From contig NZ_JXZC01000003.1 of the NCBI RefSeq assembly GCF_000935355.1, positions 372,001 to 436,000 of the forward strand: a stretch of 64,000 nucleotides of DNA. The letters are read 5' to 3'. Every line of letters begins with the position of its first letter. Position 1 is the stretch's first letter. The notes beneath the pieces are model-generated. The model saw only the letters and a list, made by a program, of their open reading frames with translations. It made no database searches and had not been told where the DNA came from. Origin of the DNA: Rossellomorea aquimaris (GTDB lineage: Bacteria > Bacillota > Bacilli > Bacillales > Bacillaceae_B). Below, piece by piece: positions 26,862 through 35,584 of this stretch. A program made the translations under genes and the position numbers.

Positions 26862-27365
26862 ATGAACCTAAATAATAACGATCTATTGATTCGATTACGA
26901 TATGCATTGGATCTTAAAAATACAGAAATGGTTGAGATCTTCAAACTTGGTGGCATTGAACTGTCAAAGGAAGAAGTGCTGAAGGTTCTCACGAAAACAC
27001 AGTACAGTGATGATTTCGAGGACGATATCCTTGAGGATGAAGACCATATCCCATGTGATGATGAAATGTTCGAGTCATTCTTGAACGGCTTCATTACATT
27101 TAAAAGAGGGCCAAAACCGGGACAGACGGAACGACCTGAATTGACGTATGAACATGTGAATAATCTTCTATTAAAAAAGGTGAAAATCGCCCTCTCGTTA
27201 ACAAGTGAGGATATGATCGAGATCTTGGATCTGGCTGGAGTGACGATTACAAAAGGCGAACTGGGAGCGATTATGCGAAGAGAAGGCCACAACAATTACA
27301 GAGTGTGCGGTGACCGGTATGCACGGAATTTCTTAAAAGGATTGGCCATCCGATACAGGGGATAA
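26862..27365 (+). CDS. yehS: DUF1456 protein (YehS family)
   Basis: A 167-residue protein of two similar halves, each opening LLxRLRYAL / LLLKKVKIAL and continuing with an EMVEIFKLGG / DMIEILDLAG helix, the DUF1456 pattern. Between them is an acidic linker (DDFEDDILEDEDH). It is cytosolic with no known reaction. TCAGGAGGTTGAC precedes the ATG. The next gene starts three bases after its stop, so the two are probably co-transcribed. Confidence 0.85.
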   Translation: MNLNNNDLLIRLRYALDLKNTEMVEIFKLGGIELSKEEVLKVLTKTQYSDDFEDDILEDEDHIPCDDEMFESFLNGFITFKRGPKPGQTERPELTYEHVNNLLLKKVKIALSLTSEDMIEILDLAGVTITKGELGAIMRREGHNNYRVCGDRYARNFLKGLAIRYRG

Positions 27366-27368
27366 AAG

Positions 27369-28076
27369 ATGAACCATACTTATTCTGGTGAGACCATACA
27401 GTTTGAGATCAAATATAAGAACAGGACCTCCATCGGCATCTATCTGGATACCTGTGGACATATCGAGGTCCACGCACCTAAAGGGACCCCGGATGAATCG
27501 GTGATCCGGCTGCTTGAGGATAAATGGGGTGTGATCCTGGAGAAATCGAATGAGATGAGGGATCGTCTGAATGGGCCGCAAGAGAAGGCCTATGACCATG
27601 GGGAGCCCTTTTTGTATCTGGGAAAGAACTTTCCCATACACGTTCAACACGATCCGTCGGTCACTCAGGATCATGTCACATTTGACGGGAAAACACTGCT
27701 TATCCAAGTGAAAGAGCTTGAGGATGAACGAATCCAGCAGGCGTTAAAACGTTTTTACTACAAACAGTGCAAAGCATTGGTAGAGAAAAGCATTGCGGTC
27801 CAACAACGTCACTTTAAAACCAAGCCCCGTTCCATCCGCATCACAGACAGTCAAACAACCTGGGGAACCTGTGATGGGAGGAGGCAGCTTACCTTCAACT
27901 GGAAGCTAGCCATGGCTCCCCTGGACGTCATCGACTACGTCGTGGTCCATGAGATGTGCCACATGGTCCACCTCAATCACGACCGGTCCTTCTGGCGGCT
28001 CGTCGGGAAAATCGTGCCCGACTATAAAGAGAAAGAACAATGGCTGGCACTGTCCAGTTGGAAGATGACGGTGTAG
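27369..28076 (+). CDS. YgjP-type zinc metalloprotease-like protein
   Basis: This 235-residue protein has an N-terminal beta domain and a C-terminal HExxH zinc site, VVHEMCHMVHLNHDRSFW (about 195-212). The third ligand is probably the histidine of HLNHD. TTWGTCDGRRQLTFNW before it is the mark of the YgjP/DUF45 group, related to SprT. It lacks a signal peptide, so acts inside the cell. Physiological substrate unknown. Confidence 0.85.
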   Translation: MNHTYSGETIQFEIKYKNRTSIGIYLDTCGHIEVHAPKGTPDESVIRLLEDKWGVILEKSNEMRDRLNGPQEKAYDHGEPFLYLGKNFPIHVQHDPSVTQDHVTFDGKTLLIQVKELEDERIQQALKRFYYKQCKALVEKSIAVQQRHFKTKPRSIRITDSQTTWGTCDGRRQLTFNWKLAMAPLDVIDYVVVHEMCHMVHLNHDRSFWRLVGKIVPDYKEKEQWLALSSWKMTV

Positions 28077-28078
28077 TG

Positions 28079-28102
28079 GTGGTACAGGCACCTTGTCCCA
28101 TT
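28079..28102. repeat. Partial REP-like element, family B
   Basis: ACAGGCACCTTGTCCCA is shared with the 21.7 and 44.6 kb elements, but the outer arms are missing. It lies just after the YgjP-like stop. Confidence 0.55.
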
Positions 28103-28132
28103 TAAATAGTTGAATAGAAAGAAGTGAAGGGT

Positions 28133-28522
28133 ATGATTAAATATACGTGTCTTCATCACGTCAGTCTTACGGTGACAGATTTGGAAAAAGCAAAAGATTT
28201 CTATGGAAAAACTTTGTGTTTAAACGAAATACCGCGTCCGGATTTTGATTTTCCAGGCGCCTGGTATGAAATAGAGGGACAGCAGCTCCACTTAATCGTC
28301 GATCCTTCGTCGCAGACCATACGTCAGGATAAGCGCCTATCCAGCAGGGAAGGTCATTTCGCCCTTAGAGTGGAGAACTACTATGATACTCTCCAATGGT
28401 TAAAAGAAAACAAAGTGGAAACCCTCGAAAAACCACAATCAAAAAGTGGGTTCGCCCAAATATTCTGCGCCGATCCAGACGGTAATCTGATTGAACTTAA
28501 TGTGGAACAAAAAGATCTATAA
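28133..28522 (+). CDS. VOC-family (glyoxalase-like) protein
   Basis: A 129-residue vicinal-oxygen-chelate protein. Likely metal ligands are His in LHHVSLTV, His in EGHFALRV and Glu in GNLIELN. The ending CADPDGNLIELN is common to glyoxalase and fosfomycin-resistance relatives, so the exact reaction is not set. ATG 28133 follows GAAGTGAAGGG; an upstream GTG is within that stretch. Confidence 0.8.
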   Translation: MIKYTCLHHVSLTVTDLEKAKDFYGKTLCLNEIPRPDFDFPGAWYEIEGQQLHLIVDPSSQTIRQDKRLSSREGHFALRVENYYDTLQWLKENKVETLEKPQSKSGFAQIFCADPDGNLIELNVEQKDL

Positions 28523-28531
28523 TTTCCTATG

Positions 28532-28587
28532 AAACCAACAGGAGTGATGGACTCAAAAAAGAGTCATGCTCCTGTTGGTTTTGTTTT
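28532..28587 (+). terminator. Intrinsic terminator
   Basis: Long stem AAACCAACAGGAG / CTCCTGTTGGTTT with an inner GACTC/GAGTC arm, then TTGTTTTT. Confidence 0.88.
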
Positions 28588-28662
28588 TAGGGGATGCCGT
28601 ATGTTATCTATATCAGTGGAAAGAATAAGGGTGTAACGTATTTTATCGATAATACTTATTAA

Positions 28663-28691
28663 TTGATAATAATTATAAATAAGGATATAAT
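28663..28691 (+). promoter_or_regulatory. dps promoter with overlapping PerR-like box
   Basis: TTGATA and TATAAT are 17 bases apart, a textbook SigA promoter. TGATAATAATTATAA at 28664-28678 overlaps the -35 and differs from the PerR consensus TTATAATNATTATAA at one defined position. Peroxide induction of the gene is therefore expected, as for mrgA in B. subtilis. Fur-family cross-talk is possible. Confidence 0.85.
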
Positions 28692-28725
28692 ACATTTATA
28701 ACACAGACAAAAGGAGAGAGCATAC

Positions 28726-29166
28726 ATGAATCAACAATTAGTCGTGGCACTTAACAAACAACTTGCAAATTGGAATGTCCTTTATACAAAACTACACAAT
28801 TATCATTGGTATGTAACGGGTCCGGAATTCTTCACCCTGCATGAGAAGTTTGAAGAATACTACAACGAAGCAGGAAATTATATTGATGAAGTGGCAGAAA
28901 GGATACTGACGATCAAAGGGAAGCCAATCGCTACATTAAAAGAATATCTTGAAACGGCTACCATTGAAGAATCTAATGGAAAAGAGTCGGCCGTTGAGAT
29001 GGTGGACGCGTTAGTAAACGATTTTAAACAAATCGTGAATGATTCTAAGAAGATCATTGAAGCTGCAGAGGAATCTCAGGATCAGCCTACAGCAGACTTA
29101 TTCATCGGGATTAAAACTTCACTCGAACAGCATATTTGGATGCTGAATGCATTCAATACACGATAA
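28726..29166 (+). CDS. dps: Dps-family ferritin-like DNA-protection protein
   Basis: A 146-residue Dps protein. The intersubunit ferroxidase residues are present: His27 (NYHWYV), His39 (TLHEKF), Asp54 and Glu58 (YIDEVAERI). It should form a 12-subunit shell that oxidises Fe(II) with peroxide and stores the iron, guarding DNA. AAAAGGAGAGAG precedes the ATG. The PerR-like promoter supports a peroxide-stress role. It corresponds to MrgA/Dps of B. subtilis; which one is not decided here. Confidence 0.92.
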   Translation: MNQQLVVALNKQLANWNVLYTKLHNYHWYVTGPEFFTLHEKFEEYYNEAGNYIDEVAERILTIKGKPIATLKEYLETATIEESNGKESAVEMVDALVNDFKQIVNDSKKIIEAAEESQDQPTADLFIGIKTSLEQHIWMLNAFNTR

Positions 29167-29172
29167 GACGAG

Positions 29173-29207
29173 AAAGCATTGACCTGTAAGGGGCAATGCT
29201 TTTTTTA
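29173..29207 (+). terminator. Terminator of dps
   Basis: AAAGCATTG / CAATGCTTT stem, 12-base loop, seven T. Confidence 0.9.
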
Positions 29208-29288
29208 ACATCATGGACATTCATTCGCCCATTCGCTCCTTTTCCTATAAAATGAAAAGATCACGGTTGAAATGAAAGGATGATGAAA

Positions 29289-29669
29289 ATGAATGATTCA
29301 CTCACGAATAAAGAAAGAGCAATCTCATTTCTGGAACTTGTGGCATCAGGAAACGTCCGGGAAGCATACGAGCGTCACGTTGGACCTGACTTTCGCCACC
29401 ATAATCCGTATTTTCCAGGGGATGCAGATTCGCTTAAGTCTGCCATGGAAGAGAATGCAGCCGGGAACCCGGACAAGATACTAGAAGTCAAACGTGCCAT
29501 CCAGGAAGGTGAAACAGTAGCGGTTCACTCGCATGTGAGACAGAATCCAGAAGACCTGGGAGGGGCAGTCGTCCATATTTTCCGCTTCCAGGATGACGGG
29601 ATCGTTGAGTTGTGGGATGTTGGTCAAGCCATCCCGGACGATTCACCTAATGAGAATGGGGTTTTTTAA
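29289..29669 (+). CDS. SnoaL-like (NTF2 fold) protein
   Basis: A 126-residue protein of the NTF2/SnoaL fold with the segment FRHHNPYFPGDADSL and ending VHIFRFQDDGIVELWDV, typical of SnoaL-like proteins annotated as aldol-condensation-type enzymes. Histidines in the RHHN pair could line the cavity. AAAGGATG lies before ATG 29289; upstream ATGs crowd that site. Substrate unknown. Confidence 0.75.
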   Translation: MNDSLTNKERAISFLELVASGNVREAYERHVGPDFRHHNPYFPGDADSLKSAMEENAAGNPDKILEVKRAIQEGETVAVHSHVRQNPEDLGGAVVHIFRFQDDGIVELWDVGQAIPDDSPNENGVF

Positions 29670-29680
29670 CTTCTACATAA

Positions 29681-29714
29681 AAAAATAAGTCGATTCCTTT
29701 GGGAGTCGACTTTT
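29681..29714 (+). terminator. Terminator after the SnoaL-like gene
   Basis: AAGTCGA / TCGACTT stem with an A-rich left and T-rich right flank. Confidence 0.7.
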
Positions 29715-29811
29715 CTATGTTCACCAATTGGCCAGGAGAAATTTCGAGCTGCTTCATATTTATTGCCAACCTTGCGCACTATATAAATAAAACAAATAGG
29801 GTGGTGAAAGA

Positions 29812-29934
29812 ATGTCGAAACAAAAGAATAAAGACCTTAAGAATAATAAAGCAATGCCAAAGTCAGATGTGGAATTTGCACAGGATGGTCTTGAAAAGGT
29901 GGCTATTAAGGCGCAGGAAAGAAAGAATAAATAG
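29812..29934 (+). CDS. Small basic protein of 40 residues
   Basis: ATG preceded by GGGTGGTGAAAG opens a 40-codon frame rich in lysine, asparagine and glutamine: MSKQKNKDLKNNKAMP, then an amphipathic stretch with EFAQDGLEKVAIKAQER. A good terminator follows directly. The composition resembles small basic proteins common in spore formers, but I cannot name a family. Confidence 0.65.
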   Translation: MSKQKNKDLKNNKAMPKSDVEFAQDGLEKVAIKAQERKNK

Positions 29935-29942
29935 ATAGAAAT

Positions 29943-29976
29943 AAAAAATGAGAAGTTAGGCAACTTCTCATTTTTT
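29943..29976. terminator. Bidirectional terminator
   Basis: AAAAAATGAGAAGTT / AACTTCTCATTTTTT with loop AGGC, between convergent genes. Confidence 0.92.
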
Positions 29977-30006
29977 GGTCTTATGGTATCGTTTAGATGA
30001 AAAAGG

Positions 30007-31584
30007 TTATTGAATGCTAATATCATTGATTTCCAAATAACCGGCGGGACTGATAGAAAAATCTTTTACGTTGTTCCGAATCGCAGCCATGTTTTCAATC
30101 ACCCGAACCGGAATATAGACCGCGTCTTCCATTTCCAGCTCCTGAGATTTTGCGTATAGCTCCAATCGCTTCTCTGGATCCATTTCAGAACGTGCCTGTT
30201 CGATCAATTGATCGACCTCTTCATTATTGTAGAAAAATGTATTTCCGGCAGGCCCATGGGAATTACTGTGGAAGAGATTGTATTGATTATAGTCTGCATC
30301 ACCTGTAGCATTTCTCCAACTAATGATGAACATTTCTGAATTTCCACTTGTGGCTTGCTCTACAAAGGTGCCATACTCCTGAATCTGGATTTCCAAATCG
30401 ATTCCTATTCCTTTGAGCTGGGATTGCATGACTTCAGCCAGGCTGATCCTTTCCTTACTGTCCATTGTAAGCAATGTGGTTTTGAAGCCATCAGGGTACC
30501 CAGCCTCGGCCAGTAACCTCTTGGCTTCATTTACATTATACTCATATGCCTTCATATCCGGGTGATAGCCAAAGACTTTAGATCCTAATAAGGAGTTTGC
30601 CTTTTTTCCAATATTATTAAATACACCTTTCATGATGGAATCCATTTCAACCGCATGGGATATGGCTTTCCGGACACGGACATCATTGAAGGGTTCCTTT
30701 TGTACATTGAATCCTACATACTCGGTACCAAAGCCTTCACTTCGGTATACTTCAACATTATTGGAGGCCTTCACAGAATCCATCATCGTCACAGAAAGAG
30801 GTTCAGCAATATGGGCTTCACCTGTTTCAAGCATGGAGATTCTCGTTGTCTCTTCTGGTACTACTTTGAAAACCACTTCGTTTATAGTTGGTTGCTCTCC
30901 CCAATACTTTTTGTTTCTATTAAACACAATCTCTTTTCCTGTTTCCCAGGACTTGAACGCAAATGGACCTGTGCCGACCGGTTCTTGGATAATGTCTTTC
31001 CCGTATTTTTCAATGGTATTAGGACTGATGATTCCGCCTTCATGACTCGCCAGGATGGATAATAAGGGTGAAAAAGGTTCAGATAAAAGAAATTGAACGG
31101 TATGATCATCTACTACTTTTACTTCCTTGACCATTTTAAATACAACCGCACGAGGTGAAGCCACTTTTGGGTCTGTTAAACGATCGAACGTTTTCTTCAC
31201 AGCCTCGGCATTAAAGGGTGTCCCATCATGAAACGAGACATCATCTCTTAGCTTGAATTCCCACGTTGTATCATCCAACTGCTCCCATTCCTTTGCAAGT
31301 AATGGCTTAATTTTGGCATTTTTGTCTCTGCCGACAAGCCCCTCATAAATTTTACCGTGCGTTACACTTGCCGCATTGATGGTGGACATAAAATGATGAT
31401 CAAGATTCTCCACATCGGATAAACGGGCAATGACCAACTTATTTTCTTTCTTGGAAGCCTGTCCATCAACCTGGTCACCTGAATTTGCCCCCATATTGGT
31501 GGAGCAGCCGCTAATTACTAACATCAGCACCATCATTCCAATCATGACAACCCTGCTCCTGAAACTACTTACCTTCATCTTCAT
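30007..31584 (-). CDS. Orphan peptide-type ABC substrate-binding lipoprotein
   Basis: This 525-residue family 5 binding protein has a signal segment ending in lipobox VISGC and the domain marks FKLRDDVSFHDGTPFNAEAV and GTGPFAFKSWETGKE. It is clearly similar over its length to the binding protein at 39600 (for example the shared PLLSILAS and ATGDADYNQYNLFHS / ATGDGDYNQYNLFHS segments). No permease or ATPase is adjacent, so it may share the transporter at 35.6-39.4 kb. The start and RBS (GAGGGGAGG) are near 31584. A CodY-like box lies just upstream. Confidence 0.85.
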   Translation of the reverse strand: MKMKVSSFRSRVVMIGMMVLMLVISGCSTNMGANSGDQVDGQASKKENKLVIARLSDVENLDHHFMSTINAASVTHGKIYEGLVGRDKNAKIKPLLAKEWEQLDDTTWEFKLRDDVSFHDGTPFNAEAVKKTFDRLTDPKVASPRAVVFKMVKEVKVVDDHTVQFLLSEPFSPLLSILASHEGGIISPNTIEKYGKDIIQEPVGTGPFAFKSWETGKEIVFNRNKKYWGEQPTINEVVFKVVPEETTRISMLETGEAHIAEPLSVTMMDSVKASNNVEVYRSEGFGTEYVGFNVQKEPFNDVRVRKAISHAVEMDSIMKGVFNNIGKKANSLLGSKVFGYHPDMKAYEYNVNEAKRLLAEAGYPDGFKTTLLTMDSKERISLAEVMQSQLKGIGIDLEIQIQEYGTFVEQATSGNSEMFIISWRNATGDADYNQYNLFHSNSHGPAGNTFFYNNEEVDQLIEQARSEMDPEKRLELYAKSQELEMEDAVYIPVRVIENMAAIRNNVKDFSISPAGYLEINDISIQ

Positions 31585-31621
31585 CTATTTATCCTCCCCT
31601 CCGTATTTATTTAATTATAAG

Positions 31622-31636
31622 AATTTTCAGATATAT
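31622..31636. promoter_or_regulatory. CodY-like box before the orphan binding protein
   Basis: AATTTTCAGATATAT matches the CodY consensus AATTTTCWGAAAATT at 12 of 15 positions and lies 38 bases before the start codon. Nutrient repression by CodY would suit a peptide-binding protein. Only the sequence match is seen. Confidence 0.5.
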
Positions 31637-31645
31637 AAAATTAAG

Positions 31646-31677
31646 ATATCTTTACCGTTTTTTTTGATTTGTTGACC
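31646..31677 (-). promoter_or_regulatory. Promoter region motif shared with the binding protein at 39.6 kb
   Basis: On the minus strand GTCAA is followed 17 bases later by GGTAAAGATAT. The same two words at the same distance precede the paralogous binding-protein gene at 39.5 kb. Probably a shared promoter or operator. Confidence 0.45.
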
Positions 31678-31815
31678 TTTTGTTTTTGGGAGAATGTTTT
31701 GGTAAGGGAGGATACAGAAGTTCCGAAAGAAACACTGATTGATTTTGCTGAGTCCTTCAAGTGGAAGATTGCTGCAATGTTGTTCGAACGAGCTCCAGAA
31801 AAGGCGAAAAGCTGA
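31669..31815 (+). pseudogene. 3' remnant of an unidentified gene
   Basis: A plus-strand frame with protein-like composition, including EDTEVPKETLIDFAESFK and AAMLFERAPEKAKS, runs to a TGA at 31813-31815. Upstream it runs into the AT-rich promoter region of the leftward binding protein and has no start or ribosome site. I read it as the last 45 or so codons of a lost gene; an antisense frame of 61 codons covers the same bases and looks less protein-like. Confidence 0.4.
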
Positions 31816-31860
31816 AGATCAATCATTTGATCTCCAGCCTTGATTCAATTATCATGCAGG

Positions 31861-32559
31861 TTATGTTCTGACGCGATCCAGTTCCAAAGGCAAAAAAGCA
31901 TACTCTCCGTCTTTCATAATCTCACCTTTTAAAACGGGAACAGGTTGTTTGAAAAGCGGTCCATCCACTACTGTGGTATGGAATTCTCCACCTTCTCCGC
32001 AAGGATCGATTCCTCGGGCTTCAAGTTCCTTTATGTATTCAAGAGTTAACGTTCGTCCTAAATCTTCAAGGCGCATACCGAGGGATAAATTAACCGTTAC
32101 AACGATGGATACAAATCCCAGATTGACGAACTCTTCGACAGCTTCACGGTGATTCATTTCCCATAAAGGCATCCCAAGCTTTAAGCCAGCGTTCTTCGCC
32201 ACTTTCTCATGCCAGCAGCCATGTGCAGGCATATCCAGGTCTCCCGTCACTAACACTTCTGCCCCTTGTTCCTTTGCTTTTTCTAAAAGGGTCATGAAGG
32301 CTCCTTCATAATCTGTCCAACTGGCAGCTGCTGTGAATACGGGCAACCCGATTGAATCTGCTTGTGCACGGATAAGCTCCGGTGGCATCCCGTGGGATCT
32401 GGAACGCTTTCCTTCTTCCTCCAGCATCACGATCAGGCCGATCGCATCTCCATCCTTCGATGCTTTGTATAGAGCCAACACACTATCTTTTCCTCCGCTA
32501 AAGGACGTGATGAATGAATGCCCGCGAGCACCATATTTCCATTCCTTTGATTCTGTCAT
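31861..32559 (-). CDS. Dph6-like ATP pyrophosphatase (diphthine--ammonia ligase fold)
   Basis: This 232-residue protein has the PP-loop SFSGGKDSVLAL (about 19-30) and the family mark VTGDLDMPAHGCWHEKVA. In archaea and eukaryotes Dph6 amidates diphthine on elongation factor 2, a modification bacteria lack. The bacterial members, including MJ0570-like proteins, therefore act on something else, perhaps a cobalamin or nucleotide-related amidation. AAAGGAGGAAAG precedes the start. Transcribed alone. Confidence 0.85.
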   Translation of the reverse strand: MTESKEWKYGARGHSFITSFSGGKDSVLALYKASKDGDAIGLIVMLEEEGKRSRSHGMPPELIRAQADSIGLPVFTAAASWTDYEGAFMTLLEKAKEQGAEVLVTGDLDMPAHGCWHEKVAKNAGLKLGMPLWEMNHREAVEEFVNLGFVSIVVTVNLSLGMRLEDLGRTLTLEYIKELEARGIDPCGEGGEFHTTVVDGPLFKQPVPVLKGEIMKDGEYAFLPLELDRVRT

Positions 32560-32676
32560 TCTTATCTTTCCTCCTTAATCGTTTTTCATATTTTCTAACT
32601 TGTTTCATCGTTTCTTTCATTCTATCACGATGGGGCTTTATAGATAACATCATACAAACCTAGATGTCTAAGTCCA

Positions 32677-32709
32677 TAAAGACAAAAGAGCCGCCTATTT
32701 GACGACTCT
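32677..32709 (-). terminator. Terminator of the kinase/regulator/symporter operon
   Basis: Minus-strand stem AGAGTCG / CGGCTCT (one G-U pair) followed by TTTGTCTTT, just after the symporter stop. Confidence 0.65.
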
Positions 32710-32735
32710 CTTACAGAACCGATATGAATTTGCTC

Positions 32736-34037
32736 TCATTTTCTATGGATCCGAATCTCATTAATCACCAGTGATATCACCACTAACCCACTCGACACGA
32801 CAAAGCTGACCCAGGTCGATTGAATTGAATTGTAGCTTAGGAGAGACAGCAACCCGGTTCCTAAACCAATCAACGAACAAAAAGGTAGAAGCAACGGGAT
32901 CGTTCTTTTATAAAAGATGACCGCCAACATCGTCGGAATGATGGCTGCATACACCTGGGCGAAAAAGAAGATAAGCTCCATCAGGCTCGGTGACAAGATC
33001 GAGCTGATGAGAAAGAGTGAAAGGGAAAGCACACCGGAGACTAAATAGGTCTTTTTCAATTGCTGGTCTTCACTCCAATCGAACGTGTCGTTCAGCATAT
33101 TGCGGATGACCATGATCGAAGTGGCATGGAGCTCGGCCCCCACGGTGGAGGCGATGGCACTGAAGCAGCAGCCGATAAATAATAGAAGCAGGAACAATGA
33201 GTCGATTTTCTCCACCAGCTGACTCAATATGGAGTAAATGTTTTCAAAGCCCTGCCCATAAACCGCAATCAGTACAATCGCGGTGAAGGCAAGGGGAATG
33301 GTCGCCCATATGATCCCCGCCATCATAAAGGATGTTCGGACCTTGGATTTTTCAATGATATAGATCCGCTGCCAGCTCGCCCGATCGATCAATACTTGTC
33401 CGAATCCAATCAGAAATGCGGTAAGAATGAACAAGGTGATTTCATTATGTTTCAGAAATAATAAGTAGGGATGATAAAGAAGCAATCCATCATAAACGGG
33501 AAAAATACCTTTTTGGATAAAAAAATAAACGGGAATCAGGATGATGGCTGCAAAAATAAACGAGATATGAATTCCTTCAAAGCGATGGATTTGCTTCATG
33601 CCTCCTATGGACAACAGGAAGCAGTATAAAAAGAATACGAGTAACCCTACATAGATAGGTGTTTTTAATAGAAAATGAAATAACACGCCTGCCCCCAGTG
33701 CTTGTATAAGAAGGGAGTCCAGGCTTGTCAGGAGCAATACCCACATGACGAACCAGTATGACTTGCCACGTAGTCTTTCTTTCAATACATCCCCCAGAGT
33801 CATGGAGTGTGGGAATCGTTCCCTGATATAGGGGGTGATCCACCCGAATAGAAAGAGAGCGGTGGCTCCCATCATGGCGTAGCCAATTCCACCAAGCAGT
33901 CCATATTTCACGAGGGTTTCAGGAGAAGACAAAATCGTATTGCCGGTCACCCATCTTGCCAGGAGTGAAACGACTCCATACGCCACTCCAAACGTAATGG
34001 TCCCTTGTATATACTCACGATACGTTCGTGGCTTCAT
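32736..34037 (-). CDS. Sodium:solute symporter-family (SSS) transporter
   Basis: A 433-residue membrane protein with about 12-13 helices of the SSS/LeuT type. The stretch IGFGQVLIDRASWQRIYI matches the helix-6 region of urea- and proline-type members, and a VGAELHATSIMVIRNML segment follows. It lies four bases after the regulator gene, so the two-component system probably controls its synthesis. The solute is unknown; nucleobase, polyamine and urea relatives are all possible. Confidence 0.75.
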   Translation of the reverse strand: MKPRTYREYIQGTITFGVAYGVVSLLARWVTGNTILSSPETLVKYGLLGGIGYAMMGATALFLFGWITPYIRERFPHSMTLGDVLKERLRGKSYWFVMWVLLLTSLDSLLIQALGAGVLFHFLLKTPIYVGLLVFFLYCFLLSIGGMKQIHRFEGIHISFIFAAIILIPVYFFIQKGIFPVYDGLLLYHPYLLFLKHNEITLFILTAFLIGFGQVLIDRASWQRIYIIEKSKVRTSFMMAGIIWATIPLAFTAIVLIAVYGQGFENIYSILSQLVEKIDSLFLLLLFIGCCFSAIASTVGAELHATSIMVIRNMLNDTFDWSEDQQLKKTYLVSGVLSLSLFLISSILSPSLMELIFFFAQVYAAIIPTMLAVIFYKRTIPLLLPFCSLIGLGTGLLSLLSYNSIQSTWVSFVVSSGLVVISLVINEIRIHRK

Positions 34038-34041
34038 TGAT

Positions 34042-34731
34042 TTATACCTTCTCTCTTATCCGATATTCCCTTGGAGTGTATCCTGTTTGCTTCTTGAATA
34101 ATGAACTGAAATAGTGCTGGCTGCTGAATCCGCACGCTTCTGAAATCGAAGAGATGGACTTTTCGGTATCCTGCCGCAGTAATCGTTGTGCGGCCTGGAC
34201 CCTGAAATCATTCAGGTACTCAGAGAAGCTGATCCCCATCTCTTCATGAAATTTTCTGCTCAGGTACGTACCGTTGATATGGATCTGGCTCGCCAATGAA
34301 GAAAGGGAAAGCTTATCGCTGTATTGTTCATGGATGATCGTCAACGCTTCCTGCACGATATGGGATTGGATGGATGCGTATTTATAGTGGTCGAGCACTT
34401 GGAATAATTCTTCTTCAATAATCGGTTTTGTCAAATAATCCTTTGCTCCGAGTCGCAGGGATGCCTGTGCATAATCGAATGATTGGTACGCCGTGACCAT
34501 AATGATGTCGATATGGTCATATTTCTTCATTTCCATTCCGAGTTCGATCCCTGATTTACCAGGCAGTTGAATGTCGAGGAGCGTAAGACGGATCGGGTGT
34601 TCCGTCAGGACCTTTAACGCCTGTGATGCATCCGCGGCTGTATGAATCGTCCAGTAAGGGTATTTTTCGTGAATCATGTAGTTGAGCTGCTCCAGTTCCA
34701 GGGGCTCATCGTCAACGAGCAAAATATGCAT
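34042..34731 (-). CDS. YesN-type response regulator with AraC domain
   Basis: This 229-residue regulator has a receiver (VDDEPLE at the start, phospho-aspartate in LTLLDIQLPGKSG near 54, lysine in YLTKPI) and two AraC helix-turn-helix motifs (LSSLASQIHINGTYLSRKF and ISEACGFSSQHYFSSLFKK). AAGGAGGAAG precedes the ATG. It is the middle gene of the kinase-regulator-symporter operon and presumably activates the operon's own promoter or the symporter. Confidence 0.88.
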   Translation of the reverse strand: MHILLVDDEPLELEQLNYMIHEKYPYWTIHTAADASQALKVLTEHPIRLTLLDIQLPGKSGIELGMEMKKYDHIDIIMVTAYQSFDYAQASLRLGAKDYLTKPIIEEELFQVLDHYKYASIQSHIVQEALTIIHEQYSDKLSLSSLASQIHINGTYLSRKFHEEMGISFSEYLNDFRVQAAQRLLRQDTEKSISSISEACGFSSQHYFSSLFKKQTGYTPREYRIREKV

Positions 34732-34747
34732 GACGCTTCCTCCTTCA

Positions 34748-35515
34748 TCAAGTAATGGTGTCTTCTCTGGTCATATAAGGCCAGAAGATCTGGACACTCG
34801 TTCCTCCGGCTTCTTCATTCAGCTGAATGAGGATTTCTTCCTTAGGAAAGAGCATCTGTAATCGCTTCTGGATATTGTGTAATCCAATTCCCCGGTCTTC
34901 CTTTTGAATATCAGGGTTGTCCAAAGCAGATGACGAGCTGCTGTTCCATACTTCTACATACACTTTGTTCCTTTGCTCATTCAGGATGATGATCAGCTTT
35001 CCTTGCCCGGGATGCTTTTCAAGGCCATGTTTAAAGGCGTTTTCGACAAGGGTCTGCAGGAGGTAAGGAGGGACTAGGGAAGACTTGCAGCTCTCTCCCA
35101 CGCTCCATACTACATCGAGCCGATCTCTGAACCTCAACCTTTGAATGTCGAGATAATATCGGGTGTATTGGATCTCCTCATCCATGGTGATCAATGGATC
35201 AGTCTGTTTGTATTTAAACTTAAAGTATTTGGAAAGCACCTCGATGGCAGAAATCAATTCTTCCTTGCGATTCAGACGTGCCAAGCTCAGGATGACATTA
35301 AGTGTATTGAAAAAGAAGTGGGGCTGGATCTGTTGGTTCAGTTGGTTGTATTTTGCTTCCTGTAGTTCCTGTTTCAGGAGCAGTTCGTTCTTTTCTTTCT
35401 CCAGTTGATCGAATCGTTTTTCAAACAGAAAGAGAAATAATAAGCTAAAAGCCCCAATGATTGGGGCTAATACGGACAGCATGATATAAAATGAAAAGGA
35501 TTCTTGTGTAATCAT
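34748..35515 (-). CDS. YesM/LytS-type sensor histidine kinase
   Basis: A 255-residue kinase: one N-terminal helix (about 8-30), a short coiled coil, then a His_kinase domain with NQQIQPHFFFNTLNVI and a HATPase domain (LVENAFKHG, GIGLHNIQKRL). It has no extracellular sensor domain, so it may sense the symporter itself or a membrane event. It is first of the operon; the regulator starts 16 bases after its stop. Confidence 0.85.
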   Translation of the reverse strand: MITQESFSFYIMLSVLAPIIGAFSLLFLFLFEKRFDQLEKEKNELLLKQELQEAKYNQLNQQIQPHFFFNTLNVILSLARLNRKEELISAIEVLSKYFKFKYKQTDPLITMDEEIQYTRYYLDIQRLRFRDRLDVVWSVGESCKSSLVPPYLLQTLVENAFKHGLEKHPGQGKLIIILNEQRNKVYVEVWNSSSSSALDNPDIQKEDRGIGLHNIQKRLQMLFPKEEILIQLNEEAGGTSVQIFWPYMTREDTIT

Positions 35516-35584
35516 GTGAAGAACTCCTAAAGGGATGAGTCATACTTTCTATTTTATAAGAAAACTAAGATTCTGAAAATATGT

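Noticed and set aside
31641-31826. Minus-strand 61-residue frame upstream of the orphan binding protein
   Set aside because: The opposite strand reads more like real protein, and this frame has no ribosome site and overlaps promoter sequence.
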